A stretch of DNA of 34,199 bases from Acidimicrobiia bacterium (GTDB taxonomy: Bacteria > Actinomycetota > Acidimicrobiia > Spongiisociales > ZC4RG35), in NCBI GenBank assembly GCA_025928935.1, contig JAICNB010000034.1, forward strand, positions 1-34,199, in the 5' to 3' direction. Below are positions 6,486 to 13,652 of this stretch, piece by piece. The notes below the pieces were generated by a model. It was not told the DNA's origin and did no database searches. It saw nothing but the letters and a program-made list of their open reading frames with translations. The number at the start of each line of letters is the position of its first letter. The first letter of the stretch is position 1. The position numbers and the translations under genes were made by a program.

Positions 6486-8812
6486 GGCCGCGGCACCTCG
6501 TCATGGAGGGATTCCTCGCCTACCGCCGGCGGATCGAGGTCGACTTCAGCGATGCCGACCTTTTCGTGCTCTCGGGCCCCACCGGTGCAGGGAAGTCGAG
6601 TGTGATCGACGGGATGACGTTTGCCCTCTACGGCTCGATCCCCCGTCTGGGGAAGGGCTCGGTGGCGCCGCTCATCTCCGCCCAATCCGATCGGGCCCGC
6701 GTTTCGTTCAGCTTCACGGTGGGCGACGAGACCTATACCGCCGCACGCATGTTGGAGCGTCAGGGGGCCGGGGCGAGCACCAAGGAGGCCAGGCTGCAGC
6801 GGGGCGAGGAGGAAGTGGTCCTGGCCGGCACAGCAGACGAGGTGACGGCGGAGGTGACGAATCTATTGGGGCTCAGCTACGAGCACTTCGTCAAGGCCGT
6901 TGTCCTGCCGCAGGGGGCCTTTGCAGACTTCCTCACCGACAGGCCGAAGGACCGGCAGGCACTTCTCGGAGAGCTGCTCGACATGGGTCTCTACGAGGAG
7001 GTCATGCAGCTTGCCAACGTCCGGGCCAGGCTCGCCGATGGCCGGGCGAAGACGGTGGTGGAGAGCCTGGCCAAGCTTGAGGTGGCGACTGAAGCTCAGC
7101 TAGAAGGGGCGCGTGCGAGGCTGGAGGACCTGGTGGGGGCGAGCAGGGAGCTCCCCGACCGGCTCGAGATGCTGGAGAATCTCGACGCCGTCTGTCGGAA
7201 GGCGCGGGAGGCCCACACCGCCGTGGTCGGGAGCCTGGATCGTCTACGCGCCATCCAGATCCCTGGTGACCTCGAGACGTTGGGGGAGGACAGGAAGGCG
7301 GCCGGCGAGGCCATGACGATCGCTCAGACCAGGCTCTCTGCCACCCTCGAGGAGCGGAGAGGTCTTCAGGAGCGAGCGGCTGCGCTGCCCGCACTCGCCC
7401 GACTCGAGTCCCTCCAAGAGGACCAGGTGAAACGCGGCGAGCTGGCCGATCGTCTGGCCGCCCTCGACCTGGCAGCCCTGGCTGCGGAGGTGGAGGCGGC
7501 CGCCACGGCCCATGACCAGGCTCGCATCGCCCTGGACGAGGCCAGGGTCGCCCATGCCGCCCAGGACCTGCGCCACGGTCTGTCGATGGGCGACCCCTGC
7601 CCGGTGTGTGGGGGCGTCTTCGGCACCGTCGATGAGAGCGAGCGTGAGGTTCACGGATCCATCGAGTCGCTCCGCGAGGAGCTGAATCGAGTCGAGGAGC
7701 GGGCCAACCACGCCCGCGGGGCGCTCAAGGGAGCCGAGGGCGAGGCCAAGCAGATCGATCGTCAGCTGGTCGAGGTGACCGCCCGACTCGAGGCGGCGCC
7801 ATCCTCCGAGGCGATCGAAGAGATGATCGAGACGGCCCGTTCATTGGATGAGGCACGGCTGGCCAACGAGAAGGCGGTGGAGGCGGCGCAGGAGGAGGTG
7901 GAGGCGGCCCGGCTCATCGTCGTCGGGCTCGAGGAACGAGACGTCGGTCTCGGTGAGGCGCTGCTCGCGGCCCGCGACCGGGTCGCAGCCGAGGAGCCGC
8001 CCCTGCCCGGCAAGGACCCGATCGAGTCATGGCACAGGTTCGACGAATGGCTGATCGGGAAGATGGCCGATCGGTCGGGAGAGTTGGCTTCATTGGAGAG
8101 GGCGCGTGAGGAGGCCGATGAGGCCCTTGGTGCGGCAGTCGGAGAGCAGCGGGACTGGCTGGAGGGGCTCGGCATCGCGTTCACCGATTCGCCCGGCACG
8201 GATCTGGCCCTGGCCGAGGCAGGGCAGCGGGCCGCCATCGACGAGATGGAGAAGACCATCACTCACGCCTCAGAGCTGGAAGACGAGCTGGCGCTGGAAC
8301 AGTCACGGGCCCGGGTCGCCTCGGCGCTGGGGAACCATCTCAAGTCGAACAACTTCGAGGCCTGGCTCTTGGAGGAGGCGATGGATGTCCTGATCGACGG
8401 GGCCAACGGGCTCCTCGACGACCTCTCCGGCGGCGCCTACTCGCTGAAGATGACGAGGGGGCAATTCGAGGTCATCGACCACCGCAACGCCGAGCTGACC
8501 AGGACCACCCGGTCCCTGTCCGGTGGAGAGACCTTCCTGGTGTCGCTCTCGCTCGCCTTGTCCATGGCCGACCAGCTGGCCCTGATCACCGGCGTCTCCT
8601 CACGTCTCGAATCGGTGTTCCTCGACGAGGGTTTCGGATCGCTCGATCAAGAGTCGCTCGATGTGGTGGCGTCCGTGCTCGACGAGCTTGTCGGTCGCGG
8701 GCGCACGGTCGGCATAGTCACCCACGTGCGGGAGCTCGCCGACCGCTTCCCGGTCCGATTCGAGGTCACCAAGGGCTCGGAGACGGCCTCGATCGCCAGG
8801 TTGGAGACATGA
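6482..8812 (+). CDS. sbcC: SbcC / Rad50-type SMC ATPase
   Basis: This is the ATPase and coiled-coil partner of SbcD; ATP binding closes the head on DNA and controls the nuclease. The 776 residues show a Walker A (GPTGAGKSS, near 33-41), a first Glu/Ala-rich coiled coil, the zinc hook C373-P-V-C376, a second coiled coil, the ABC signature (SLSGGETF, near 680) and Walker B (VFLDEGFGSLD, near 711). The arms are short: bacterial SbcC usually exceeds 1000 residues, so the reach of this complex should be smaller. The start overlaps the sbcD stop (ATGA) and the stop overlaps the nurA start (ATGA). Confidence 0.94.
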   Translation: MRPRHLVMEGFLAYRRRIEVDFSDADLFVLSGPTGAGKSSVIDGMTFALYGSIPRLGKGSVAPLISAQSDRARVSFSFTVGDETYTAARMLERQGAGASTKEARLQRGEEEVVLAGTADEVTAEVTNLLGLSYEHFVKAVVLPQGAFADFLTDRPKDRQALLGELLDMGLYEEVMQLANVRARLADGRAKTVVESLAKLEVATEAQLEGARARLEDLVGASRELPDRLEMLENLDAVCRKAREAHTAVVGSLDRLRAIQIPGDLETLGEDRKAAGEAMTIAQTRLSATLEERRGLQERAAALPALARLESLQEDQVKRGELADRLAALDLAALAAEVEAAATAHDQARIALDEARVAHAAQDLRHGLSMGDPCPVCGGVFGTVDESEREVHGSIESLREELNRVEERANHARGALKGAEGEAKQIDRQLVEVTARLEAAPSSEAIEEMIETARSLDEARLANEKAVEAAQEEVEAARLIVVGLEERDVGLGEALLAARDRVAAEEPPLPGKDPIESWHRFDEWLIGKMADRSGELASLERAREEADEALGAAVGEQRDWLEGLGIAFTDSPGTDLALAEAGQRAAIDEMEKTITHASELEDELALEQSRARVASALGNHLKSNNFEAWLLEEAMDVLIDGANGLLDDLSGGAYSLKMTRGQFEVIDHRNAELTRTTRSLSGGETFLVSLSLALSMADQLALITGVSSRLESVFLDEGFGSLDQESLDVVASVLDELVGRGRTVGIVTHVRELADRFPVRFEVTKGSETASIARLET

Positions 8813-9714
8813 GGTTCACGGTGGAGGCATGGGACCCCGACTATGGGGCGCCGTCGGATCCCGATTTGGCCGATGCCACCGAGAACGTCGATGTCTCGGT
8901 CGAGCTGGCGCCCGAGCAGTGGCACCCGATCCTTCCCGAAGCCGTTCCCGCCCCGGACATCTTGTTCGTGGACGGTGTGCGCCGGGTGGACGCCAATCTG
9001 TGGATCGAGCACGAGGGTCGGTTCCCCAGCTTCGGCCTGGCGGCCACCTTCGCCGCCGGAGCGGTGCGGTGCAACAGCGAGGCCGTGGTGGTGGCGGCAG
9101 AGGTGAGACGCGGCGTGTTCACCGGCGCCGACGCCGACCCGGTGGAGACAAATATCGGGACCTATCAGGTCATGAGCACGAAAGGATCGACTCCGGAGGA
9201 GCTCTGGCTGGGCATCCAACAGCGGATGGGGGACCTGGAGGGTGGCATAGCCGAGCTACATGCCGACGTGGCCCTGATGGTGGTGGACGGGCCTCTGTCC
9301 CATCGACGTCACGTCGAGGGAGCGGTCGGGTATGTGAAGACACAGCACGTCCAATATCTCCCCGACGACCTGCGGGCCACACTGGGGGCCCTCCCCGTGG
9401 GGCATCGAACGCCGCTCTTCCTCACCACGACCTCTTGGAGCAGGTTCTCCTGGTATCTGCGCCTCGCCAACGGCACCGGTCCGGCAGGGGGGCTGGTGCG
9501 CTGCGAGGTCCAGGCCGACATGAGCGTGGCCGAGGCAATGCGGCGGGCGAATCTGGTCACGGCTTCGCTGCCCAGGTATGCCTCGGCCCGGCACAAGGAC
9601 CCCCGGGCCCCCCAGAACCTCTACCCGATCGGAGGCCTCGAACGCGAGTTACGCCGGCGGCTAGGTGACCGGGACCTTGCCATCAGGGCCCTGCGATTGG
9701 CTGCGGCAGCTTGA
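8809..9714 (+). CDS. nurA: NurA-type nuclease
   Basis: NurA is a 5'-3' nuclease of RNase H-like fold that sits on HerA and degrades one strand during end resection. The 301 residues show the family layout. A hydrophobic strand ends in a catalytic Asp (ILFVDG, Asp55). About 100 residues on, a second one does the same (ALMVVDGPL, Asp160), then GYVKTQ with Lys177. The C-terminus has a His-containing stretch (SARHKDPRAPQNLYPI) and a YPIGGLE-type end. The match is by motif and position rather than by strong overall identity. The context (herA, sbcD and sbcC directly upstream, ATGA overlap with sbcC) makes the call firm. It ends 22 bases before the end of a convergent transporter gene. Confidence 0.85.
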   Translation: MRFTVEAWDPDYGAPSDPDLADATENVDVSVELAPEQWHPILPEAVPAPDILFVDGVRRVDANLWIEHEGRFPSFGLAATFAAGAVRCNSEAVVVAAEVRRGVFTGADADPVETNIGTYQVMSTKGSTPEELWLGIQQRMGDLEGGIAELHADVALMVVDGPLSHRRHVEGAVGYVKTQHVQYLPDDLRATLGALPVGHRTPLFLTTTSWSRFSWYLRLANGTGPAGGLVRCEVQADMSVAEAMRRANLVTASLPRYASARHKDPRAPQNLYPIGGLERELRRRLGDRDLAIRALRLAAAA

Positions 9715-9736
9715 CGTCTCCGCCCCGGGCCGGGTC

Positions 9737-10690
9737 TCAGGCCGCACTGTCTTCCTCGCCCTCGAGGATGGTCACGGCAGGGGTGGGCGGGGCCTCCCGT
9801 CTCGAGGCGAGGATCGCCCCCGCGATCACCAGGAGAGAGCCGACGATCACCACCGGGGCGACGATCTCGTCACGGAAGACGACCCCGAGGACCAGCGCCA
9901 CCACCGGCACCAGATAGGTGATGAAGCTCGCCCGGGTCGGGCCGACGCTTCCGACCAGGCCACCCATCAAGATGTAGGCCAATCCTGTGCCGAGGAGCCC
10001 GAGCGCCGCCATGGCGAGGAGTGAGGGCCAGGCGAAGCCAGACCTGAGCAGTCCGTAGATCCCGTAGGGCGCCACCATGATCACCCCCAGCCAGAGCATG
10101 CGAGCCATCACCGGTATCGATCCGTAGGCCTGCTGCAGAGGTGTGACGATGTTGGTGGCGAACCCGTAGCAAATCGTCGCCACCAGGACCAGGGCAACGC
10201 CGAGTGTGGCGGTCTGGCCGCCGTCCGCCGAGGGGAGGGCAATTGCGAGGATCCCGGCGAACCCGAGGAGCAGGCCGATGATCTGGAGGCGGCCCGGGAG
10301 TTGTTGGAGGAGGGTCGAGGCGATGATGGCGGTGAAGATCGGCACCGCACCGTTCAGCATGCCGGCCACGGCCGAGTCGATCCATTGCTGTGCGATGGGA
10401 AACAGAGTCAGCGGGATCGCCACCCAGACCACTGAGAGGAGGGCGACGCGGGGCCGGTCGACCTTCTCTATGGTCGTTGCCCGTGCCTGGGGGAGGGCCG
10501 CCATGAACAGGGCGCCGAAGCCAACCCGCATCCACGTGACCAGCCCAGGGTGGAACACCTCCAGTCCGACCTCGATGAAGAGGAAAGAGGCGCCCCAGAT
10601 GAGGCCGATCGAGACGAATCGGGCCCAATCCCGGGCACTGAATGCGTCGCGGTTGGTCCCATGAGATGTGATCAGCAGTCGATTGGCCAT
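9737..10690 (-). CDS. EamA/DMT-family transporter
   Basis: A 317-residue membrane protein with about ten hydrophobic helices arranged as two EamA repeats. The first repeat begins IGLIWGASFLFIEVGLEVF and the second lies in the C-terminal half (GLLGTGLAYILMGGLVGSVGPTRASF). The ends are hydrophilic. Members export amino acids or other small metabolites across the cytoplasmic membrane; the substrate cannot be read from the sequence. It is the third gene of a minus-strand run after gpsA and the split-barrel protein, separated from the latter by 74 bases that contain a copy of the palindromic element. I see no clear -10 or Shine-Dalgarno before its ATG. Confidence 0.88.
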   Translation of the reverse strand: MANRLLITSHGTNRDAFSARDWARFVSIGLIWGASFLFIEVGLEVFHPGLVTWMRVGFGALFMAALPQARATTIEKVDRPRVALLSVVWVAIPLTLFPIAQQWIDSAVAGMLNGAVPIFTAIIASTLLQQLPGRLQIIGLLLGFAGILAIALPSADGGQTATLGVALVLVATICYGFATNIVTPLQQAYGSIPVMARMLWLGVIMVAPYGIYGLLRSGFAWPSLLAMAALGLLGTGLAYILMGGLVGSVGPTRASFITYLVPVVALVLGVVFRDEIVAPVVIVGSLLVIAGAILASRREAPPTPAVTILEGEEDSAA

Positions 10691-10732
10691 ATCTCTAGAA
10701 CACCTGAACAGCTACCACGGTTGCAGTCGGAG

Positions 10733-10753
10733 GTCTGGGGGTCGCCCCCCAGG
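10733..10753. repeat. palindrome-containing dispersed element, copy 2 of 4
   Basis: Arms CTGGGGG (10735-10741) and CCCCCAG (10746-10752) around TCGC, preceded by GGT. It lies between the split-barrel gene and the EamA gene and could fold in the transcript of either strand. Confidence 0.75.
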
Positions 10754-10764
10754 GGTATCGTGAT

Positions 10765-11403
10765 TCAAGAACGCCGATACCGGCTCAGATAGTCCGGGAC
10801 ATCGAGATGGGGTTCCAGATCGGGGGCGGGGATCGGCTCCCCGTAAGAGGTTGCGATCGGGACCACACCGGCCCACACCCCGGTGCCGAGATCGGCCGGG
10901 TCGTCCTCCGGTGGGCCTGATGAGACCTTTGCCGACACCAGGTCGATCGGTACGGCCACCACGGCCGTCTTCCGAATCTCGACGTCGGTGGGCTGCCTCA
11001 CGTCGGCGAGACGGCCCGGGATCAAGCCCTCCACCATCAGGTCGAGGGCGCGCCGGTGATCCGCACCTTCGAGGACCGACCCCTCGCCATGGAGGACCAC
11101 GGAGCGATAGTTGACCGATGACTCGAAGGCACTCCTGGCCACGACCAGACCGTCGACGAGAGTCACTGCGACACTGAGCGGGGAGCCACGACGCGCCGCC
11201 CTGGCGATGCCGGACGACGTCGAGCCATGGAGGAGGACCTTCTCCTCATCACGCACGTAGAGAGTCGGGATCACGACCGGCCGATTGTCCATGAGATAGG
11301 CGACGTGGCAGACATATCCCTCGTCGAGGATCGCATGGATCACCGACCGGTCATCGACCGCCTTCTCGGGGAGACGACGGATCCGGGTGGGGGAGCGCCC
11401 CAT
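10765..11403 (-). CDS. pyridoxamine 5'-phosphate oxidase-like FMN-binding protein
   Basis: A 212-residue soluble protein of the split-barrel flavin-binding superfamily (pyridoxamine oxidase-like, NimA-type). Visible marks are the N-terminal strand pair (GYVCHVAYLMDNRPVVIPT), the LLHGSTSSGIARAAR turn that normally contacts flavin phosphate, the VTLVDGLVVARSAFESSVNYRSVV core and the GEGSVLEG strand. The C-terminal half (KVSSGPPEDD, then GVWAGVVPI) is typical of this actinobacterial subgroup. It probably binds FMN or F420; the reaction is unknown. Its ATG overlaps the gpsA stop by one base (TGATG), so the two are co-translated. Confidence 0.85.
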   Translation of the reverse strand: MGRSPTRIRRLPEKAVDDRSVIHAILDEGYVCHVAYLMDNRPVVIPTLYVRDEEKVLLHGSTSSGIARAARRGSPLSVAVTLVDGLVVARSAFESSVNYRSVVLHGEGSVLEGADHRRALDLMVEGLIPGRLADVRQPTDVEIRKTAVVAVPIDLVSAKVSSGPPEDDPADLGTGVWAGVVPIATSYGEPIPAPDLEPHLDVPDYLSRYRRS

Positions 11404-12401
11404 CAGGTCTCGGCCTTGGCCCCGCGTGTCATCAACCTGAGGACGGCGTCACGCGGGTCCATGCCCTCGTAGAGGACCATTCCGACGTGGGAGGCGATCG
11501 GCATCTCGATCCCGTGCCGTGTGGCGAGGTCGAGGACGGCCCGGGTGGTCTTGATCCCCTCGGCCACCATCGCCATCTCTGCAACGATCGAGTCGAGCGA
11601 CATGCCCCTGGCCATACCGAAGCCGACACGATGGTTGCGACTGTCGGACGAGATACACGTTGCGATCAGGTCCCCCATTCCGGCGAGCCCGGCAAAGGTC
11701 GAGGCCCTACCTCCCAACGCAGTGCCGAGCCGGGTCAGCTCGGCCAGGGCGCGTGTTATCAGCGCGGCACGGGTGTTGTCGCCGAAGCCGAGCCCGTCCG
11801 ACATCCCTGCCGCGATCGCCATCACGTTCTTCAGGGCGCCACCGAGCTCACAGCCCGGTACATCGTCGTGTGTGTACACCCGGAATGTCGGGCCCATGAA
11901 CACCTGCTGCATGGTGAGTGCTGCCTCCTGGTCCCGGAATGCGATGACGGCTGCAGTGGGTTGGCCGGCGGCTACCTCGGACGCGAGATTCGGCCCGGTC
12001 ATGACGCCGATCCGCCCCTGATCATGGCCCCGGGCGACTTCCGCCACCACCTTTGTCATCGTGGCCAAGGTCCCCTGTTCGATTCCCTTGGTCAGGGAAA
12101 GCACGGGCTTATCCGGCCCGATGAGGGGCGATGCCTCGGAGAAGACATCCCTGAACCCGTGTGAGGGCACGGCCATCACCACTGCGTCGGCACCCATCAC
12201 CGCCTCCGGGAGGTCTGACGTCGCAACGAGCGCCCCCGGCAGCTCGATGTCGGGCAAATAGACCGGGTTGTGATGGTCCCGGTTCACCCCCTCCGCCACG
12301 CCCGGGCGGCGTGACCAGAGCACGGTCGGCGTGGTGCCGGCGGCGAGCGAAGCCGCGGTCGTGCCCCACGACCCGGCGCCAATGACTGCGATCCGGTCCA
12401 T
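11403..12401 (-). CDS. gpsA: glycerol-3-phosphate dehydrogenase [NAD(P)+]
   Basis: It reduces dihydroxyacetone phosphate to sn-glycerol 3-phosphate, the backbone for membrane phospholipids, in the cytoplasm. The 332 residues begin with the dinucleotide-binding motif (VIGAGSWGTT, 5-14). They then show the SLTKGIE motif, the TGPNLASEVA loop, the catalytic lysine in GALKNVMAIAAGMSDGLGFG, and the substrate-binding stretch with SSDSRNHRVG. Length is normal. It is transcribed away from ychF, with 51 bases between the two start codons. The -10 hexamer lies nine bases before the ATG. Confidence 0.96.
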   Translation of the reverse strand: MDRIAVIGAGSWGTTAASLAAGTTPTVLWSRRPGVAEGVNRDHHNPVYLPDIELPGALVATSDLPEAVMGADAVVMAVPSHGFRDVFSEASPLIGPDKPVLSLTKGIEQGTLATMTKVVAEVARGHDQGRIGVMTGPNLASEVAAGQPTAAVIAFRDQEAALTMQQVFMGPTFRVYTHDDVPGCELGGALKNVMAIAAGMSDGLGFGDNTRAALITRALAELTRLGTALGGRASTFAGLAGMGDLIATCISSDSRNHRVGFGMARGMSLDSIVAEMAMVAEGIKTTRAVLDLATRHGIEMPIASHVGMVLYEGMDPRDAVLRLMTRGAKAET

Positions 12402-12409
12402 CGCTGGCG

Positions 12410-12415
12410 ACGCTA
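12410..12415 (-). promoter_or_regulatory. -10 hexamer for gpsA
   Basis: TAGCGT on the minus strand, with the ATG about two bases downstream of the predicted transcript start. It is divergent from the ychF hexamer, 23 bases away. Confidence 0.5.
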
Positions 12416-12438
12416 GTGGGCCGACCCCGAGGGCTTCC

Positions 12439-12444
12439 TAACCT
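12439..12444 (+). promoter_or_regulatory. -10 hexamer for ychF
   Basis: TAACCT, with the ychF ATG (12453) eight bases downstream, giving a transcript with at most a two-base leader. Confidence 0.5.
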
Positions 12445-12452
12445 CGGGGGCG

Positions 12453-13568
12453 ATGGCTCTCTCCATCGGTATCGTCGGGCTGCCCAACGTAGGCAAGTCC
12501 ACCCTCTTCAACGCGCTGACCGACGCCGGCGTCCTCGCCGCCAACTATCCGTTCGCCACGATCGAGCCCAACACGGGGGTGGTTCCCATTCCCGACGACC
12601 GCCTCGAGGTATTGGCCGGCATGTTCGGGTCGAAGCGAGTGGTGCCGGCGACGGTGACCTTCGTGGACATCGCCGGTCTGGTGAAAGGTGCCAGCGAAGG
12701 GGAAGGCCTGGGCAACCAGTTCCTGGCCAACATCCGCGATGCCAGCGCCATCTGTCATGTCGTCCGTGGGTTCACATCCGAGCGCGTGGCTCACGTCGCC
12801 ACCTCGGGGGTCTGGGGGTCGTCCCCCGGAAGTGTCGACCTGGATCCCGGTCGTGATATCGAGATCATCGAGACGGAGCTGGCGATCGCCGACCTCCAAA
12901 CCATCGACAAGCGCCTGTCCCGACTCGAGAAGGAGTCGACAATCGACAGGTCGCTGCTTTCCCAGGTCGAGCTCATGCGGGAGCTCCGAGCAACGGTTGC
13001 CTCGGGCCGCACGGTCAGCAGCGTGCCACGTCTGATGGCCGCAGCAGATGGGTTCGCGGATCTGCATCTGCTCACGGCCAAGCCGATCATCTACGTCTTC
13101 AACCTCGACGAGGCAGGTCTTCTCGATCTGCCCCTGCGTCAGCAACTGTCCGAGTTGGTCGCCCCGGCCGAGTCCCTGTTCCTCGATGCCCAGATCGAGG
13201 CAGAGATGGGCGGGCTCGAGGATGACGACCGTAGAGAGGTTCTCGCGTCGGTCGGGCAGGAGGAGCCGGGTCTCCATGCGGTGATCCGGGCCGCCTATCG
13301 CACGCTCGGGCTACAGAGCTTTCTCACCGCCGGCGAGAAAGAGGCGCGGGCATGGACGATTCGCTCGGGAGCAACCGCTCCCGAGGCGGCAGGTGTTATC
13401 CACACGGACTTCCAGCGCGGGTTCATCGCGGCCGAAGTCGTCGGCTACGAGGCCCTGGTTCAGGCAGGCTCGTGGGTGACGGCGCGAGCCCGCGGGCTGG
13501 TCCGCACCGAGGGGAAGACCTACGTGATGCGCCCCGACGATGTCGTCGAGTTCAGATTCAACGTTTGA
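12453..13568 (+). CDS. ychF: YchF/OLA1-type ribosome-associated ATPase
   Basis: An Obg-related P-loop protein that prefers ATP and binds ribosomes. The 371 residues contain the G1 loop (GLPNVGKST, 9-17), the switch II/G3 motif (DIAGLVKGASEGEGLGNQFL), the NLDE motif that replaces NKxD in this subfamily, a coiled-coil insertion in the middle, and a C-terminal TGS domain (IHTDFQRGFIAAEV to YVMRPDDVVEFRF). One oddity: in the segment normally reading H-V-x-G-x-V-D-P there are about ten extra residues (SGVWGSSPGS, near 119-128). They are encoded exactly by copy 3 of the palindromic element, so the gene has taken up the repeat without losing its frame. Confidence 0.95.
   Translation: MALSIGIVGLPNVGKSTLFNALTDAGVLAANYPFATIEPNTGVVPIPDDRLEVLAGMFGSKRVVPATVTFVDIAGLVKGASEGEGLGNQFLANIRDASAICHVVRGFTSERVAHVATSGVWGSSPGSVDLDPGRDIEIIETELAIADLQTIDKRLSRLEKESTIDRSLLSQVELMRELRATVASGRTVSSVPRLMAAADGFADLHLLTAKPIIYVFNLDEAGLLDLPLRQQLSELVAPAESLFLDAQIEAEMGGLEDDDRREVLASVGQEEPGLHAVIRAAYRTLGLQSFLTAGEKEARAWTIRSGATAPEAAGVIHTDFQRGFIAAEVVGYEALVQAGSWVTARARGLVRTEGKTYVMRPDDVVEFRFNV
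12806..12832. repeat. palindrome-containing dispersed element, copy 3 of 4, inside ychF
   Basis: CTGGGGG (12812-12818), TCGT, CCCCCGG (12823-12829), with CGGGGGT on the left and AAG on the right. It lies within the ychF coding frame. It is closest to copy 4, with which it shares nearly all of about 28 bases. Confidence 0.8.
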
Positions 13569-13611
13569 CCCGTGTAGCCACCCACCTTCGCGGTGGTTCG
13601 TTTCACACGGG
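13569..13611. terminator. nested hairpin after ychF
   Basis: Starts at the base after the ychF stop. Outer arms CCCGTGT (13569-13575) and ACACGGG (13605-13611) pair perfectly; inner arms CCACC (13582-13586) and GGTGG (13592-13596) pair around TTCGC. There is no T-run, as is common in high-GC genomes. It could instead act as an mRNA 3' stabiliser. Confidence 0.45.
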
Positions 13612-13631
13612 ATCTCGTTTGCACACGAGAT
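13612..13631. promoter_or_regulatory. inverted repeat in the gcvP promoter
   Basis: ATCTCGT (13612-13618) and ACGAGAT (13625-13631) are perfect arms around a six-base centre. They lie where the -35 region of the gcvP promoter should be, seven bases before the -10 hexamer. That is a plausible operator for a dimeric regulator; no regulator is identified. Confidence 0.4.
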
Positions 13632-13638
13632 GCGCCGA

Positions 13639-13644
13639 TACCCT
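13639..13644 (+). promoter_or_regulatory. -10 hexamer for gcvP
   Basis: TACCCT, with the gcvP ATG at 13653. The intervening bases GAGGAGAG also resemble a ribosome site, so either a near-leaderless start or Shine-Dalgarno translation from a more distant promoter is possible. Confidence 0.45.
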
Positions 13645-13652
13645 GAGGAGAG

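Noticed and set aside
3553-9714. HerA-based antiphage defence module (for example with SIR2 or DUF4297)
   Set aside because: The neighbours are SbcD, SbcC and a NurA-like nuclease, not a defence effector, and no phage or island marks are present.
9715-9736. Terminator between nurA and the EamA gene
   Set aside because: Only short G/C runs are present; no stem of useful length could be drawn.
13569-13652. Glycine riboswitch before gcvP
   Set aside because: The leader is too short and lacks the conserved aptamer blocks; the predicted transcript start is within a few bases of the ATG.
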